This document shows positions 23,101-38,100 of a DNA stretch of 64,000 nucleotides, one piece after another. Each line of letters begins with the position of its first letter. Position 1 is the stretch's first letter. Both the position numbers and the translations under genes were made by a program. The stretch is from Apostichopus japonicus (taxonomy: Eukaryota > Echinodermata > Holothuroidea > Aspidochirotida > Stichopodidae): assembly GCF_037975245.1 (NCBI RefSeq), contig NC_092579.1, forward strand, positions 4,056,001 through 4,120,000. Reading direction: 5' to 3'. The notes beneath the pieces were generated by a model that had not been told where the DNA came from, did not search any database, and was given only the letters and a program-made list of their open reading frames with translations.

Positions 23101-26100
23101 TGTGGTATAAATATGTTTTAAGGATGTACCATTTGACGTTCATTACTTGTTTCTTCTTCTTGGGAGGATATTCGCAAAAAGCCCCAATTTGGAGAGTTGG
23201 TTTCAATGAGCTCAGGGCCACACCCTTGTTTTTAAATTCTGCATCTTCGCCATCATTATCGGTGACGTAAACAATTGACAGCTTCTCAAAATGACACGGT
23301 CCATTTGTGCCAGGGTATATTACTACCAACAACTTTGTGTAAGGGTGACTTAAATGAGTTTTACACCGTAACAATGCATGTGATGTCATAATTTTACCAG
23401 AAATTAAGTGGAATCTTAATAGAGACTTTGAAATTCTCTTTCAGCTTTCTTTTCAGTAAATGGTAGGAAGACTCACGCAAAAAGAAACGTCTAATGTCGG
23501 TAATTTGACCTAGTTTCAAATGAGGTGTAACAGAAGTGACACACCACCATCGATCCCAGAAAATACACACACAGCTTGCTACCGTCGGTAATTAGACACT
23601 AGTGTACAGTCAGTGCATACAGCTGCGGTCAATACCCACAGCACAGTATACAAACGATACAGCAATGGACATCTCAGGTCCAGCTAAAGATAACAATTAA
23701 GGTATCACGTTTCATTTCTGTCTTCATTTTGTAGCGACACGAACAAAACGTCACTTGCAAGCAACAGAAAGTTAACTTTTTCAGATGGCCGCACGCGGTT
23801 TGGGGCGAGTCTTCAATGCCATTAATATTCATCTTTGAGAGTAAAATTTGATGTAAATAACTACTGAACAATATTACCCAATTTTAGACACTTTGCTTAT
23901 AAATATTTCAGACGTACTGAATGACAAGCAGACACAAGCAATTACACTCTGCGCAATGAACATAACAATGGCAAGCCTATAATTTTTTCACAATTTTTCA
24001 CCACTTCTGAAAAAAAAAAAATCCTACTTTTAGACTTGCTCAATATTTCACATCTGACTTACAGAGGAATATGAAAAGTCTGAAGTCTCCCAAATTGAAA
24101 ATTAACAAAAAACCAAAAAGATATTTGCTTAGCTTTTGGGGAATGTTTTTATTGTCTCACACATCTCTTCCACCCAGGTTTATGATGGTGAAAGGGATTA
24201 TCTTTTGTGTACCGAGAAAGGACTACTATATGGCCTTTATATATGCAATATACCATATATATGCCCTCAGCGGCCATTGAAGGATTTACATAAGACCCGC
24301 CTGGACAGGGGTTTGGCATTTAACTTACTTCCACAGCCATTATTAACAATTCTATAACTGCTTTAAAATGGCAAATGTCATGTCAGATAAATTCATGGCT
24401 GCTTAATTTGAATTTGAATTTGTTTTTCCCAGACAAAACTTTGAGAATTTACAGAAACAGTGAAAATGGCTTTGTTGTTGCTTGCTTTTATAATATTGTT
24501 ATCAAGGGCAATTAACTGAGTAAAATTGCCCCAAGATAAAGGTTAGAACTAGAACAGAAGATGGAGATCAAGGCAGCATTCTTGAGCTCCTCTCAAACTG
24601 CATCTGGTTTGCTTTGTGTCCCCGTAACGTTGTTAGTGTAGTAAAGTGAAATTTTGTTGTATGCACCCGTTTAGTATTTAGTATTTTAGTGTTTTGGACC
24701 TTGGTCCTATGGGTTTATAGCGTGCGTATTGTTTATCGTTTAGCACGTGGGTGTATAGTATTGCATACCTTTATACTGCAGAGTGACAGTACCGGTTAGG
24801 TTGGGTTTAAGTTACAGAGAGTTATTAACAGTTACGTGTATTGTACTGTATTGACAGTTGAGTAAGATGATTATTGTACCTGTATTTGAGTATTGTACAG
24901 CTCGCAGTGTAAAGAGCGTATACGTATTCGTATTCGTATTTTGTATCTTGAACATAATTGTTTTACTTTTGTTACTATAGAGTTGTCTCAGAGCTTGTCC
25001 TCTTAATCTTAGCCGTTCTGGATAGCTATAGAGTGACAAGTCTCTTGAGAGTTTGTGGGTGCAGGAGGGGGAAATCCCTGCTGTCTAGGAACAGTTTAGG
25101 TGAAAAGGCCTATAATGTGTTGCAGCTGGCATGTGTTGCCCTAGGCTGACCATTACGAAGGTGTTAAAATTCATCGCCTGTTGGCAAACATATTGTATTA
25201 TTTATGCAGATTATATCATTATGTTCATTTTACATTGTTCTTTATACACTTTATACATTTTTTTAAAAGTATTGTATGAGTGCTACGTTATATTAATATT
25301 ACGTGGATTTAGTATTTATGGTACAGATAGAGTTCTGTTATTGGTATTTCGCAGATTGGGCATAGGTACTGTGCATATTACATAGTATTTCATAGTATTT
25401 GAGTAAAGGTTTTTTTCCCTGAGTCAGGATAGTTTTAATTAAGAGTAAAAAGTCCGTTACTTAGCCATTTACTGTATACTGTCATGTATCATGATTTCTT
25501 CATTTGTATATTTTCATATCATTGTAGAGTTTTGTAATAAAAAGTCAGCCATTGTTTCAACGCAAGAAAACTCTTGCATCCTCATTGATAACTTATGAGT
25601 TCGAAGCGTAGAACCCCAAACCCGGTAATTTCCCCCGCCATCCGCTTCATTAGTATAGATCTAAAAGACAGTACATCAGTGTGGCAACATGCAATTGCAA
25701 GATATATCGCACTACCTTGCAAACAACGTGACAACCAAATTACATTTTCCCTTTTTTTCTCTTCATCCAAAATGGTTGGCTTTTATATATCACCCTTCCT
25801 CATACGTACAGGCTCTTCCTTTACAACATATCTAAGCCATAGCCACATGTGAATAGCTTCACCAATCATGAAAAGTGTACTCAAGAAAAACCATCAATTG
25901 TGCAAAGGAAGTGAAAATTGACTTTTCTGTTCGTGAACTTCAAAATGACCATTAGATGTCATTAATGTGTTTACAAAGTTTCCAGATTTTGACTCTGTTG
26001 ACCCCAAATGACCATTGAACTTCACAGAAAACACTAGGGTTCTTATACTATACACTAGGGTTCTTATGAGTTACGGTGTTGACACGCACACACATGTTTG

Positions 26101-29100
26101 TATTACATTCAGACCGAGGACCCCATTGTATTTTCCATTGTTCAAATCCAGGTACCCTAACCTTAACAATACCCCATACAATAGAATTCTTCCGAGGACT
26201 TGGTGATTCTTTAGAAATCACAACCGAGGACCTGGAATTCTTTTGTTCAAGTCCTCGGTCAGAATACAAAACAAACGCACCCACACACACACATCATCAC
26301 CATTGCAGAGCTTTCTTCAGCCTCCAGCAAGGAATTAAAAAGTTGCACTTAATCAAAACCATGAGTCGCACGTGCAAAGGAAGTGGAAATTGACTTTATG
26401 GTTCATGAATTTCAAATTGGGACCATTAGATATCAGGCATATAAATTTTCCTGGGTATAAATTATGTATTCCATCACGTTAAGAAGCCTGCACATATGGG
26501 CACAACATAGCAAACACAATTATTGTCAATGCATTGCTATGAATAATTCAGTCTAGCACAATCTATTTCTTTATGTTTTAATGGTAATTTAAGGAAATGA
26601 ATTAAACAAAAGAAATATATTTCTCATTTAAAAGACTTCATTTGAATATCGAATTGAAGAACCTTAAGAGTTTTATCCCTGTATAGTATTTGGTCAAGTC
26701 CCACACTACAAGTTCAGATAAATTTCTAAATGTGGCTATATATTCACAGACAAAACTCTATATTAAGTATTGTACCTCTCGTCTCTGTATGTGACCTACA
26801 TAATTTAAACGAAAAGACTACAGAGAAAGTCATACTTTTAGATGTTAATAAAATAAATTAAAATCCCCTTATAACAATGGTGGTAAATTGCAATGGCTTA
26901 TAGATGAAAGTCATATTTTGTTTTCATGACCATGGATGATTTACTAAAAAATAAAAAAATTCTGCCATTGATACTAATGACTGGTTGTTTCATTGCTGAA
27001 AAGTCATCGGTATTGGCACTAAATATGCTAGATATGCTAGAAAATCTAATAATGGTCACTCATTCTCCAACATGATCATCAAGATTAGTACTACTACCCT
27101 CAAAAGTATTTTTATTTTGCTCACAGAAACACTTAATTCTCTAATTTTAGCACTCCTCAATCTGTGGAAGTAACTTGGCAATGTAATACCAACAGCAAAG
27201 ATGGTTTGAAAACTTCTAGTAAATTTTTTTTAAATACTAACATTTACAGGTCAATTCTGATGATCTTTACAATAATAATTCATAAATAAAGAAATCTAAG
27301 ATTTCAAAATAACAAGTAGACATAGAGACACTGGTTCGACACCACTTATCTTGATAGCTTGTTACGTTGCTAAGGTATCAGATTTTGAAATTTATTCATA
27401 TTACCTGCGAAGACGATGTGTGGGTTTTCGGTTTTATTTCCATATTTTAGTCTCTTTAAAGTAGTTTTAGGGAAATATGTCACTAGACAAATAAAGAGCA
27501 AAGTATAAATGTTATTAATCTTCTGTATTTTTGATCAGAAAGGATCATATATCTCAATGACCGATGGGAACAAGATAAATTCCAGTCTCTACACTTTGAT
27601 GAGATGAACCGTGGACACCATCGCCAGCTGGGCTGCAAGTGGAAGTTTATGTAAAACACTCTAACTGTTTATTGAAAAGAGAGACGAGTCAGTCAGTGCT
27701 CCGTTAAGGTCTCATTTTTAGACAGACGATACTGCAACATTTGCTTGCTATTGACTCTAAAAGCAGCAATTTACATCCATTTTAGTAAATCATCCACAAG
27801 ATTGGATACAGATGAAAGTTGTATAGACAACACAGATCATTAGCTCGATTGTTTGTTCATCGTGTTTGCCACTGAACGCATCGTGCTGGTATCATGAGGC
27901 GTTCAAATTTTAATACATTGACAACAATAGAATTAGCAAACATTTGTCTCGTTGATTGTTTTAATTAATAGGTGAACTGATGTTATTATTTGACGAATGC
28001 AACCTTATATAAACACCTTTGTCATGTCCTTTTGGGAAAAAATGAAAAACAAAAAAATTATTAAGAAGTTAAATAAAATTTAACAATTACAGCCATTTTA
28101 TCAATGTGTTCAATATTCACACATTGTCAGGGCTCCAAACAACTTGGGGCTGAGAAAAATTGTCCTTCCACTCATAAATAAGGCTCAGTTCTAACCTTTC
28201 AGAGGATGCTGTAATATCAGTCAGGACTATCTAGTTCTATGAAACTTGACAAGCTGATGGTATAAGTTTAATTAAGTAGCAAGGCAGTATCACAGGTTGA
28301 CCATTAGTTGTATACGAGTTTGTTCAACTTACTGAAGAATAGATCATTTGAAACATACGTCCAAAATTTCAAGACAAACTATTAACTATTTCAAGCACAT
28401 CAAGTAGTGTGTCCCAACACACGGTTTTGTTCGGCAAAATTATACATGTGAAATATTGAACTACATCAATCACTCAGCAGGTACAAGGTATACAAGTTCC
28501 CACACCCAGCAGGTTCACAAGCCGGTACATGTCTTCACGCAATCTTTTACTTTGGTCTACTGCAGATCTGCCAACAGTAAGCATAGTGAGCACCATTATG
28601 ACAGCGCCCTCTATCATGCAGGAGAACCCATTATCATCAGTGCAGTCGTTTTAACATTACAAAAACTTTTCATGTACCTGATCAATGGTCTGCTAGCTTT
28701 CATCACCCCCCCCCACCCCCTCCCCACCCGTGTGGGTTTCTATTCAGTTAGTCGAATCATATCAAAGTGACTAATAGAGGAGTGCTTACGAGGACAGGTG
28801 GAAGCAATGCCATCAAATGGATCTTCACAACAGTTTGCAATATTTAGTTCCAAAGCTATACATACCGCAGTACGATTAAAGCACATGCCATTCGCTGTGT
28901 AATTATAAGGTTTCTACTGTAGGTTCACAGGTTTTTTTGTGGAATCACTTTATAGGGGACGGCATTTTCTAATCTATCATTTATAATATTACTTTAGATC
29001 AGGGACAAAGTTGCAATTTCAGTATGGTTTTTTTTGCTGCTTCTTTTTGTAATACAAAACATAACGAGAGTCGGTTGCAATCTATAGGCCCCAGTGGGCC

Positions 29101-32100
29101 CTACATAGCATTATTTAAAGAAAGATAGCTCATGGCATATATTTGTACAAGGGATCGAGGGGTTGATTGTCAGGCATATTATGTGGGCCATATTTGACCA
29201 CTGGTCTGCTGATCTTCAAAAATTGCATACCAATGAGATTACCATTATTCTGTGTCTAGTAACTTAACTCTATAAATCAAAGATGTGCTAATTACTCTAC
29301 CAGATTTGTACATTTACGAATCCAGTTTTTCTTTATTTGGCCAACGCTACATTTTTGTTTTAACTGCAAAGCCTGTTTTCACATGGTCCTCACTTGTACC
29401 AGAATCTAAGCCACAGAGACTTATCGTAAACATCTAAGCCAATATGCTTTGATTTTAGTTGCTTATACTATTTACACCAAACTGAAACTGAGAAAAATTC
29501 ATCTGGTCAAAAATTAACACCTTTGTACTTAAATGCAACTTTTTGCATTTAGGTCAGCCATTTTATCTACTAGGTGGTTTGCAGACTAAGTTTGCACTTA
29601 TAAATTTACTATTACCAAACCTAGACATTCTAGATTATGTCACCAAATGAAGGCTATTAATTAACAAACTACCCTCAAAATCTCAGAGCTGCCAACTTGT
29701 CTAAATTCATTAAAACAACAAAGGGATATTTACAATTTTCCTTAAAATTCAAACATTGAGAGATTATAGCCTGGAAAATCTTGGAAAATTTCCAACTAAG
29801 GGAAGATAGCAATAAAAACAGCAACATTAAAAGGTTTTGCTACCATTTGTGAGCTGTAGGGCACAATGACTTCAACATTTATCCATTATATATCAAGAAA
29901 TGGATATTTTCCCTTGTTCCTAATCCAGATAAAAAGTTCTCAAAAGCCATGAGATTAATTAGCATAAAATGGGAAGAATTGGGCAATATCCATTAAAATA
30001 AGATGAGGATATAAATAGCAACAAAGGAAGTAATTTTTTTTATTTTCACTGCAATACAAGGCTATGTAATTGTTGTACTGTACAACAAAAAAGGACAAGC
30101 AATTTAATGGATTATTCAACAAAAAGGTTTTTCTCAATGTTCATCCAGCTAAAAACATATCAAAAGTCAGGAAATTAGGAAGCAAATAGGGAGATTTGGG
30201 CAATTTCCAATTTAAATAAAAGATTGTGATAAACAAAGCAATATAGAAGATATAAACTTTCCTTGTTTTCCTTGCAATAAGATAGACTATGTAAAATAAT
30301 AATAATAATGTTAGTGTTGTAGCCAATAGAACATAATGACATCAGCATTTTATACAATTACATACTTAATCAAACCTACAGTATGAAATATTTCCGGAAA
30401 AGGAATGAGGGCAGTATTGTAGAACTCAGCATGCATAGATTCCGGATGTTTGACCTGACTAATTCACTTTGGCTTCAGCTTTGTGTACAAGGGGTTCTTT
30501 AAGCTATATCAAAGGTGTCCATAATCAAGAAAAGCATAGCTAAAATTAGCTTCATTTTTTAATATTCTTCCATTCATTAGCAAATACATGTAACTTAAAA
30601 AGACAGCCTGATATATTAAAGGCGATATCGCTCGTAGACTTTTTTTTGAGGGCGCTGGCATTATCGAGGTTTCAGCGAGGTTTAATGGGACCCCTAAAAC
30701 TCACGTGACCTCGGTGGCAAATTAAGATCAGTGAATAGCACAGGCAAGCGTATGCGTTAACAAGTCCGTACCCATGCACACATAATGTTATAGCACAGCA
30801 TTTCAGATTATTGTACTGTTTACCGCAAAGGATTTTCGTACGCGATAGTTTGTTGTTTGTGTGCCTTTTGAGTAAAGAATACTGTACGATTTTCGTACAA
30901 ATACATTCGATTAGACTAGAGTATAGTGACAATCATGGAAAAGGGATCAGGGCAAGGAGAATCGGGCGAAAGAAAACGACCTTATCCTGGAACGAGCGTA
31001 TAGGTTCAAGTGGAGGAAAGCCATTGTTGCATGAACCTGACAAAAACAGCAGTGCAAACGAACAACAGCGACGAAGAGATGCCACGAAGATCTATCTTCT
31101 ACGTTCCTACGTAAACTGGCAAATGGAGAAAGAACTCTACAAACATGTCCACGATTTGACTTCTGTTAGCAACGCAGATTTCGCAGAACATTTGCTTCAG
31201 GATCACACAAAAAGGTAATGATTTGCTAAGCTAGGCTAAAACTGTATAGGGTAATACTAGTACATAGTAGTACTACAGGGTATTGTCCTAGGTAACTGTC
31301 AGTATTGCGAAGTACAGAAAACTGCAAAGTTCGGACACCCCTAAGAAATACACGATTTCACCATGATAACCTACAAGCGAAAGCCAATATCACTAAAAAC
31401 TAGGAAGCTACAGTTATTTCCTCTCCAAAATGACCCGTGCGCAAGTATGTACGTACATATCTGTCAATAAAATGAAGATAGTTTTTGGGGTATTTTAAGG
31501 CTTAGGTGTTCGAACTTCGCAGTGTCTATGCTATTGTATTTGTAACATACATGATTTGATGAGCCTAGGCTTTGTAACTAGGCCTATCATTCATTATTTT
31601 TCCAATGGACCTAGCGTATGCTAACCTTATCATACTTATCCTAGCACAAAATAGCAGTAAGTTGTATTACTGAGTCATCATCATCACTGTTTGTGAATGC
31701 TTGTCATGAGGATACTGTATAGGCCTAGGCCGTTTCTTACGACTAGTCGTAACAATTATAAACTATTCTTACGACAAAGGCAAATTCAAGTGCAGTAAAT
31801 AAAGCAACTGCGCATGTAGTAGAGGTAACCCTAAACATAACCCTAACCCTAACCGGAAGTTATTGTTACTCATCGTCATAAAATTAGTACTCCTAATCAT
31901 AAAAATAGCAACTGCCCATGCGTAGTCGAAAATTATTCTTACGACTAGTTGTAAGAATAGCCACTTTGTACTGTATACAGTTAAAAATTAAAATATCCTT
32001 CCTAAAGAAGACTGACAGGGACTGGGGGTCTTTAGTTTCACTCCTCATATTTATGCCATGGAAAGCTGGGCCTTCTTATCACCAAAAAGTAAACTGTTTT

Positions 32101-35100
32101 TGCCTCAACAAATTGATGGAAATATATTTTCTAACCACTAGGCCTAGGTGATCTGTTCATCCCCACCCCCTCCAGGTTCTAAATTGTTATCAGCTGTCCT
32201 TGTTTGAAGAATAATTCTTGTGAATGAGCATTTGAAAGAAAAGCCTCACCTATGCCCAGTCATAATTAACTGGGCATATAACATAGGACTAAGGCCTATA
32301 GTATTAGTAATAAGTATCAGAATTTAGTGTTCATAGTAACTGTATTCCCTAATTTTGTAATATACACCAGTGAGGAAGGCCTACTGTGCTGTACAAGTAC
32401 AACCACATGGACCTGCAATTTTTCCTATAAAAATAATGCATCTACATAAATAATTTAGAATCACTCCTAACTGATTCACATGTTTTCACACTGCTGCGTA
32501 TGCAACTAGACCTTAGGTTTTTCTAATGTCAGCCACAGCCAGCATATATGCAATCAAGTTTTAATGGTTCATTTGGGCAACAGGGTGTTATACTGTTATC
32601 TACTGACTGTCTGTCCAATATTCCAGCAATCATGTGTACATGTCTGTGTTTGGGATTTTTGAAGGAACCCAACTGCTATGCAAGATATTAGGTAAATTAG
32701 CCTCACAAATTGAGGGACCATAGTACATATAGCTATACCTATATAAACCTTTATATAGCCATGCCTGGGGGTAAGAAAGTACCAGTTTTTTTTTTGCGTG
32801 TAGGCCTGATGCTCATACTTTATAATGCTGTGCTAAGTTATCATATTTTTTATATATAGTCAGTATATACTATGCTTGTTTTTGTTCAGCTTCTTGTGAA
32901 TGATCTGATGTTTAGTGTTCAAAAATTATAATATCTATTAAATTTAGTGGCCGAAACTATCTCTTGTGGAGAGTAATCTAGCGTTAAATTAATGGTAGTC
33001 TGAAATCAAGCTATTCATGTAAACAGGAATTTTTCACAATGGTGGGCTTATGTCATGGTGTAAGCTACAGTAGCATCTCAATTCTCACTCATGAAACCAA
33101 CTGATCACATAAACAGGAAGTTTACACAGTAGGTAAATAATGAGTGTACATCAAACTCTCATCAAAAGACTGGACATCTTTTAGCGATATGAAACCAATC
33201 AGTTCACTAAGACAGGAAGTTTACATAGTAAATTTTACATTGACATGTGAGCTCAAGTTGTTGGGCAAGCAGTTGGGCAACACAAAATTATCCTTACAAT
33301 TCTTGAAAGGTACCGCGGTTTATGGATATGTTGAAGAAGAGTATGAAAGAATATCTCATCCTTATCTGGGTTTAAATCAATGTGGGTTAACAATATGTTA
33401 TTATTGAAATATGCCTGAGTGTTTGTTTGTTACTTTTCTCTTTCATATTTTTTCTTGGGTAGGTATGATAAAAACATGTATGTTTGTAATGATTTGGTCA
33501 TTACCAGATTCATTATGCATACAATTAAGTTTGGGGTGTACAGTAAAATTACTATTTCAGTTATATGATTTACGGACAATTTTTTTGGTTTCATTGTATA
33601 GGTTTCAAATGCATCTTTTCCGGAAAGATGCTGAAAGTCAAACAGAGGCATTCTCAGCAGCTGTCACCACAGAAAGATCAGTTGACACTCAGAAAGGAGA
33701 AGGTAAATTTATATGTTTATCCTTGCATGAATTACAGACTGGAAGAGCAGTGCTAATCTTATCTGATCTGATGTGATCAGAAAAATAATACAATTTCATT
33801 CTCATTTAATTCCAAAAGAAAAGAAAAAAATGGTAGCATATTGCTGATCCACTAAAAAGCATACATGTGTATGAAAATTTATAAAAGTAAGTGGGCCTGA
33901 TATTATCAGGATCTTCTTTAGAGGCAAACTGACTAGTAACAGTAAATTCAAGAGACACAATAGAGCCTGGAACAGAGAGGACATGGTGAACACAAAGAAA
34001 GAAGTTAATGGTGTATTGAACAAAAGGAGTCAGTGAAAGCAGAGGTATTTAGATAAACTGTGGAGTACAAAGCGAGGATTAAGTAAGGAGAGAGGGCGAA
34101 TAAACTATAGCAGAATACAGAGATGGAGCAGGATAAAGTTAGTCATGTCCTTCCTGTATATTGAGCCTATTCAGTTGAATGGTGCTAGGGCATTCTGTCC
34201 GCTCTCTCTATCTCTGCTGTGGTGTACTATGTCTGAGATGGTTAGTCTACGAATTCAGTTACCTGTTGGGACATGTCTTTAATGGTATGATTGGGCAGCT
34301 GAAAGTGTTCCCCTACTGGAGTCTCCATTTTCATGGTATTGACTTGTGACTAGAACTGCTTCTTGAGGGTGGTCTTGGTTTCACCAACATACTTGTAACT
34401 TCAATGTCCTCTAACTCAATGACACCATTTAAATTGAAATATCAGTTTCCAGTGCTGCATAAGTGTGATAAGTTCTAAACAAAAGGTATATTTTTAGTCA
34501 CAGCCATAGAAGCTATAGCAGGATACTTGCAATCTAGTAACTCTTGTTTTATGTAATCTCTACAGATACTCCTGATCCAGTTACTTCAACACCTCTCAAG
34601 AAGCCATCTGCCAATGTTCTGTCCAATGTCACCAGTAGGATTAGATATGGAGCAGCATGGGAGAAAAACCTCAGACTATACGAATACACATTGCCACATT
34701 TACATGATCCTGAACAAAAGAGATCATACATATGGCAGGGGCAAGCACTTTTCCCAGACTTTTGTTGACAGGTTGTGCGACATTCACAAACGTTGGATTA
34801 GCAGCTAATGATACATCTGCATCACCAGATTGAGATAAATTGCTTTCGTCCATTTTGTTCGATAGTAGCTATGACTGTGAATCAGGAGCTTGGCCACCCT
34901 CTAAGTCAAGGTGGGCAAGGTTGGGGAAATTCAATCAAGGAGTAACAATCAGAGAATGGCCAGCTTTATATTATTGTATATTGGCCTACACGCAGAGCGT
35001 GTATAAATATCTGTATCGGTTTATTTATACTGGTGTTCATTTCCGTTGCCAGGAGGGGATATGATTTGAACGTGGGGGAGGGTGTGGGGGGGTGGGGAGG

Positions 35101-38100
35101 GGGTCCCATTTGAAGTGTCCAAACGATGCTTATCTTTACATCTATCTTCTTGAATCACATGTACCCCTATCGACACGATCAATCAGTCCTGTCTCTCACC
35201 TCCTCTCATGCACTGGTGTATTTATTTCCTGGCAAGATAACAGTTAGGCATAGTAAGGGTCAGAGGTCATCACAACTTAAAGAGTTGTGCGAGTCCCTGT
35301 GGTCTCTTACATCCTGGTAGCAGTAGAGAGAAGAAGCCTAATAGATCAGAAACCATAATCATCTTCTGTTGTGTCTTATTTTCCAGCATCCTTGAAACAT
35401 TATATCCTTCCCCTTTGATTTGTTGATGTCATAAAGCTGTATTTATGTTGTGCATTATTTAATTCCAGTATTTAGATTGTATATTCTTCTTGTGTATTTG
35501 AAAGTATCCCAGTGATCTCCATTTTTCTGCTCTTGGTTTTTTTCTCTCTGTACTTTCATATCATATCTATCTCTACCCCTAGCCTCCATCTCCACATTTT
35601 CTTTACTTTCTTCCTCCATCCCTTCATCTGTCTTTCACGCTTTCTTTCTTGACCTCTTTCCTCCCCTCTGTTTACCCTGTATGTTTTAGTTTGCCGACTC
35701 CCCCCCCCCCCCGCATATCACCCCCAAAAAAGTTCACAAGGTTGACAAGTCTCCCCGTGCTAGTCCCAAGCTATACACCCTTGTTGTGGTGACCGTTCAA
35801 TATACTTGCGGATCAAATGGAAAGCCCCACCCCCCCCCACCCCTTACTTCCCAGTGTCATGAATCGGCAAATGGAAGATTATTCGGAGTTGTTCGTGATG
35901 GTTCAATGATCTTATAGTCAGGCATAGGCCTATATGGTTCTCTTTGTCCTTCATTGCCGTCGAAGTTTGAAATGAATTAATCGTGCTAGGAACTTCCGGG
36001 CAATGTTTAATTTTCTGTGGCAAGAAAAAAAGCTTCCCCCCAGTCTCTCCTGGTTGACTATATAGAGCCCGTACGCCTATATGGTCACACAATAGTATAG
36101 ATAAGTATGATCCATGCAGACATCTAGTATATATTTTTTTAAATTCAATCCAATTTCAGTTAAAGTTTCGAGTTGTAATTCGAGTCAGTCGTGATGAGGT
36201 GCCCCATGGTGGAGCTGGGTAACCCACCCCAACCCCGTTGCCGACTTTTTGGCATTTCGTTGGGAGCCGTTCGGAACAAGAAACAGAATAGTCAATTCTG
36301 GGAGTACAGTACGCTGGAAAGCAATACACTGACGTGATTTAGAAAAAAAGTTTTTTGCTTTGACGGCCGATGCTCAGCGAGACACTTTTCAATGGAAATA
36401 ACTATTAGTTTATTGTTCATGTACTTATTCCCCTTTTGCCAATCCTTTCTAAAGAGGGTGGAGCCGCCCCTTATGGCAACGTATTTTCCTTTCCTTTTCC
36501 GTTCAAGTTTCGTTATTTTTTAATTCGGGTCAAAGGGGTGCAAGGACAGGGTTTACGTGCACCGGTTAGGAGGACGGGGTGCAGCTAGGGCAAGTGCTCT
36601 GTGATCGCCTAAAGGGCCCGTTGCCAGGAGTCCAAAAATAATTAAATATACATATTTATCTGTATATGGTATATGACATAAAATGCTTTGTCTTTCCCTC
36701 CTGATATATAACTAAAATTTATATATAAAATACAATGTAAGCTGTGACTCAGTCTATGTATAATTAATACCTAAATTGGCTGAAATACCAATTGTTCACA
36801 CATGACGGACTTGACTTTACGTTTGATACCCAATAGTTTGTAATCACTTCAGTCAATTTTTTCACTCATTCACGTTTGTCTTTTTGTGACACCAGTCAGC
36901 GTGAATCAGACATAAAGTTCATAACTATTAGTTTCTTGAGCTGTTTCTTGACTTCGACTGCTCACCATGTAGGCCTAAAAGAGTAAAAGCAGGGAACTGC
37001 TAGAGTAGCTGCTCCCTGGTCGAACTATTACGCCTGATGCAAAGCTCGACCGTAACCTATACTGTACAGCCCATTAGTTGTGAAAAGTTCTGAACGTAAA
37101 ACAAAGCACTGAGTTTTGTATCACACAACACACGAAAACGCGGCGTAATACCGCATACTACTGACCAGGGAGTTGTTCCATAACAACTCCCTGTACTGCC
37201 ACAGACAAGAAACTATGCAGGAATTTCGCCAAGGCCACCGTTCAAATAACCGAACCCGTTTATTGCTTACTAGCCGTAAATACGGGATTGCTGAGAAATT
37301 ACGAGACAACAGCGACGATCCGATAGAGGGTAGTATTGATATTATTTTTGAATCGGGTGGTGTGAAGGACAGAATTTACGAGGAAATTACGAGCGATCCC
37401 ACCTTTAACTTAGCGGTCAAAGTATAGATAGAACTTAATTGATAAGGTCTCAAAAGCTAGATAAACAGTTGCTCTCTCCACCTATCTCTTTCTTCCTTCC
37501 TCTCTCTTTCTATCTGTCTATCAGAGCAATGACTGTACAAAACCATGACAGAAACTTTTTCGGATATACCTTTCTGGCAATTAAGACAGAAAATGTCTGG
37601 CAAGTTGCCATAAAATAGAATTTGTATCTTGTCTGAACCATATGAATCACTGGTAATATTAAAAGCAAAGCTCAGCTAATTAAAGTTTTGTTGGTCGGAT
37701 CTTAAAATTTTGATCGGGTTATGTACATCTAAAGAAAGAAGAAGTCTGTTCTGTGTCGTTTATAGTATGTTTACTACATAGATCATATTGCACGTAGCTC
37801 ACTGTACATGTATGCCTGGGAATAATCCCTTGCGGCATCACATATATGAATTCAACCTTCTGTAAATTATACGCTGTGGTGTGCAACACATCCTTCACGT
37901 ATCACTCGTGCATTTGGGAGTTGTGAGTATGGCTTATGTCAGGGGGTGCAAGCAAGTATATACATATATAAAACAGTTTAATACCCCTCTGAGGCTATGG
38001 CTGGTTTACTTTTAATAATCTGTGGTAATATGACACTAATATATGTATTGCCCTTTACAATCTGTAAGCTCGGTTTTTGTTCTGGCTTACAGCACTATAG

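Noticed and set aside
24136-24357. Possible exon after a cccag acceptor (VYDGERDYLLCTEKG)
   Set aside because: No donor or partner exon, no family recognised.
28456-28770. 104-codon plus-strand frame
   Set aside because: No splice context or domain, and it runs into a C-rich tract.
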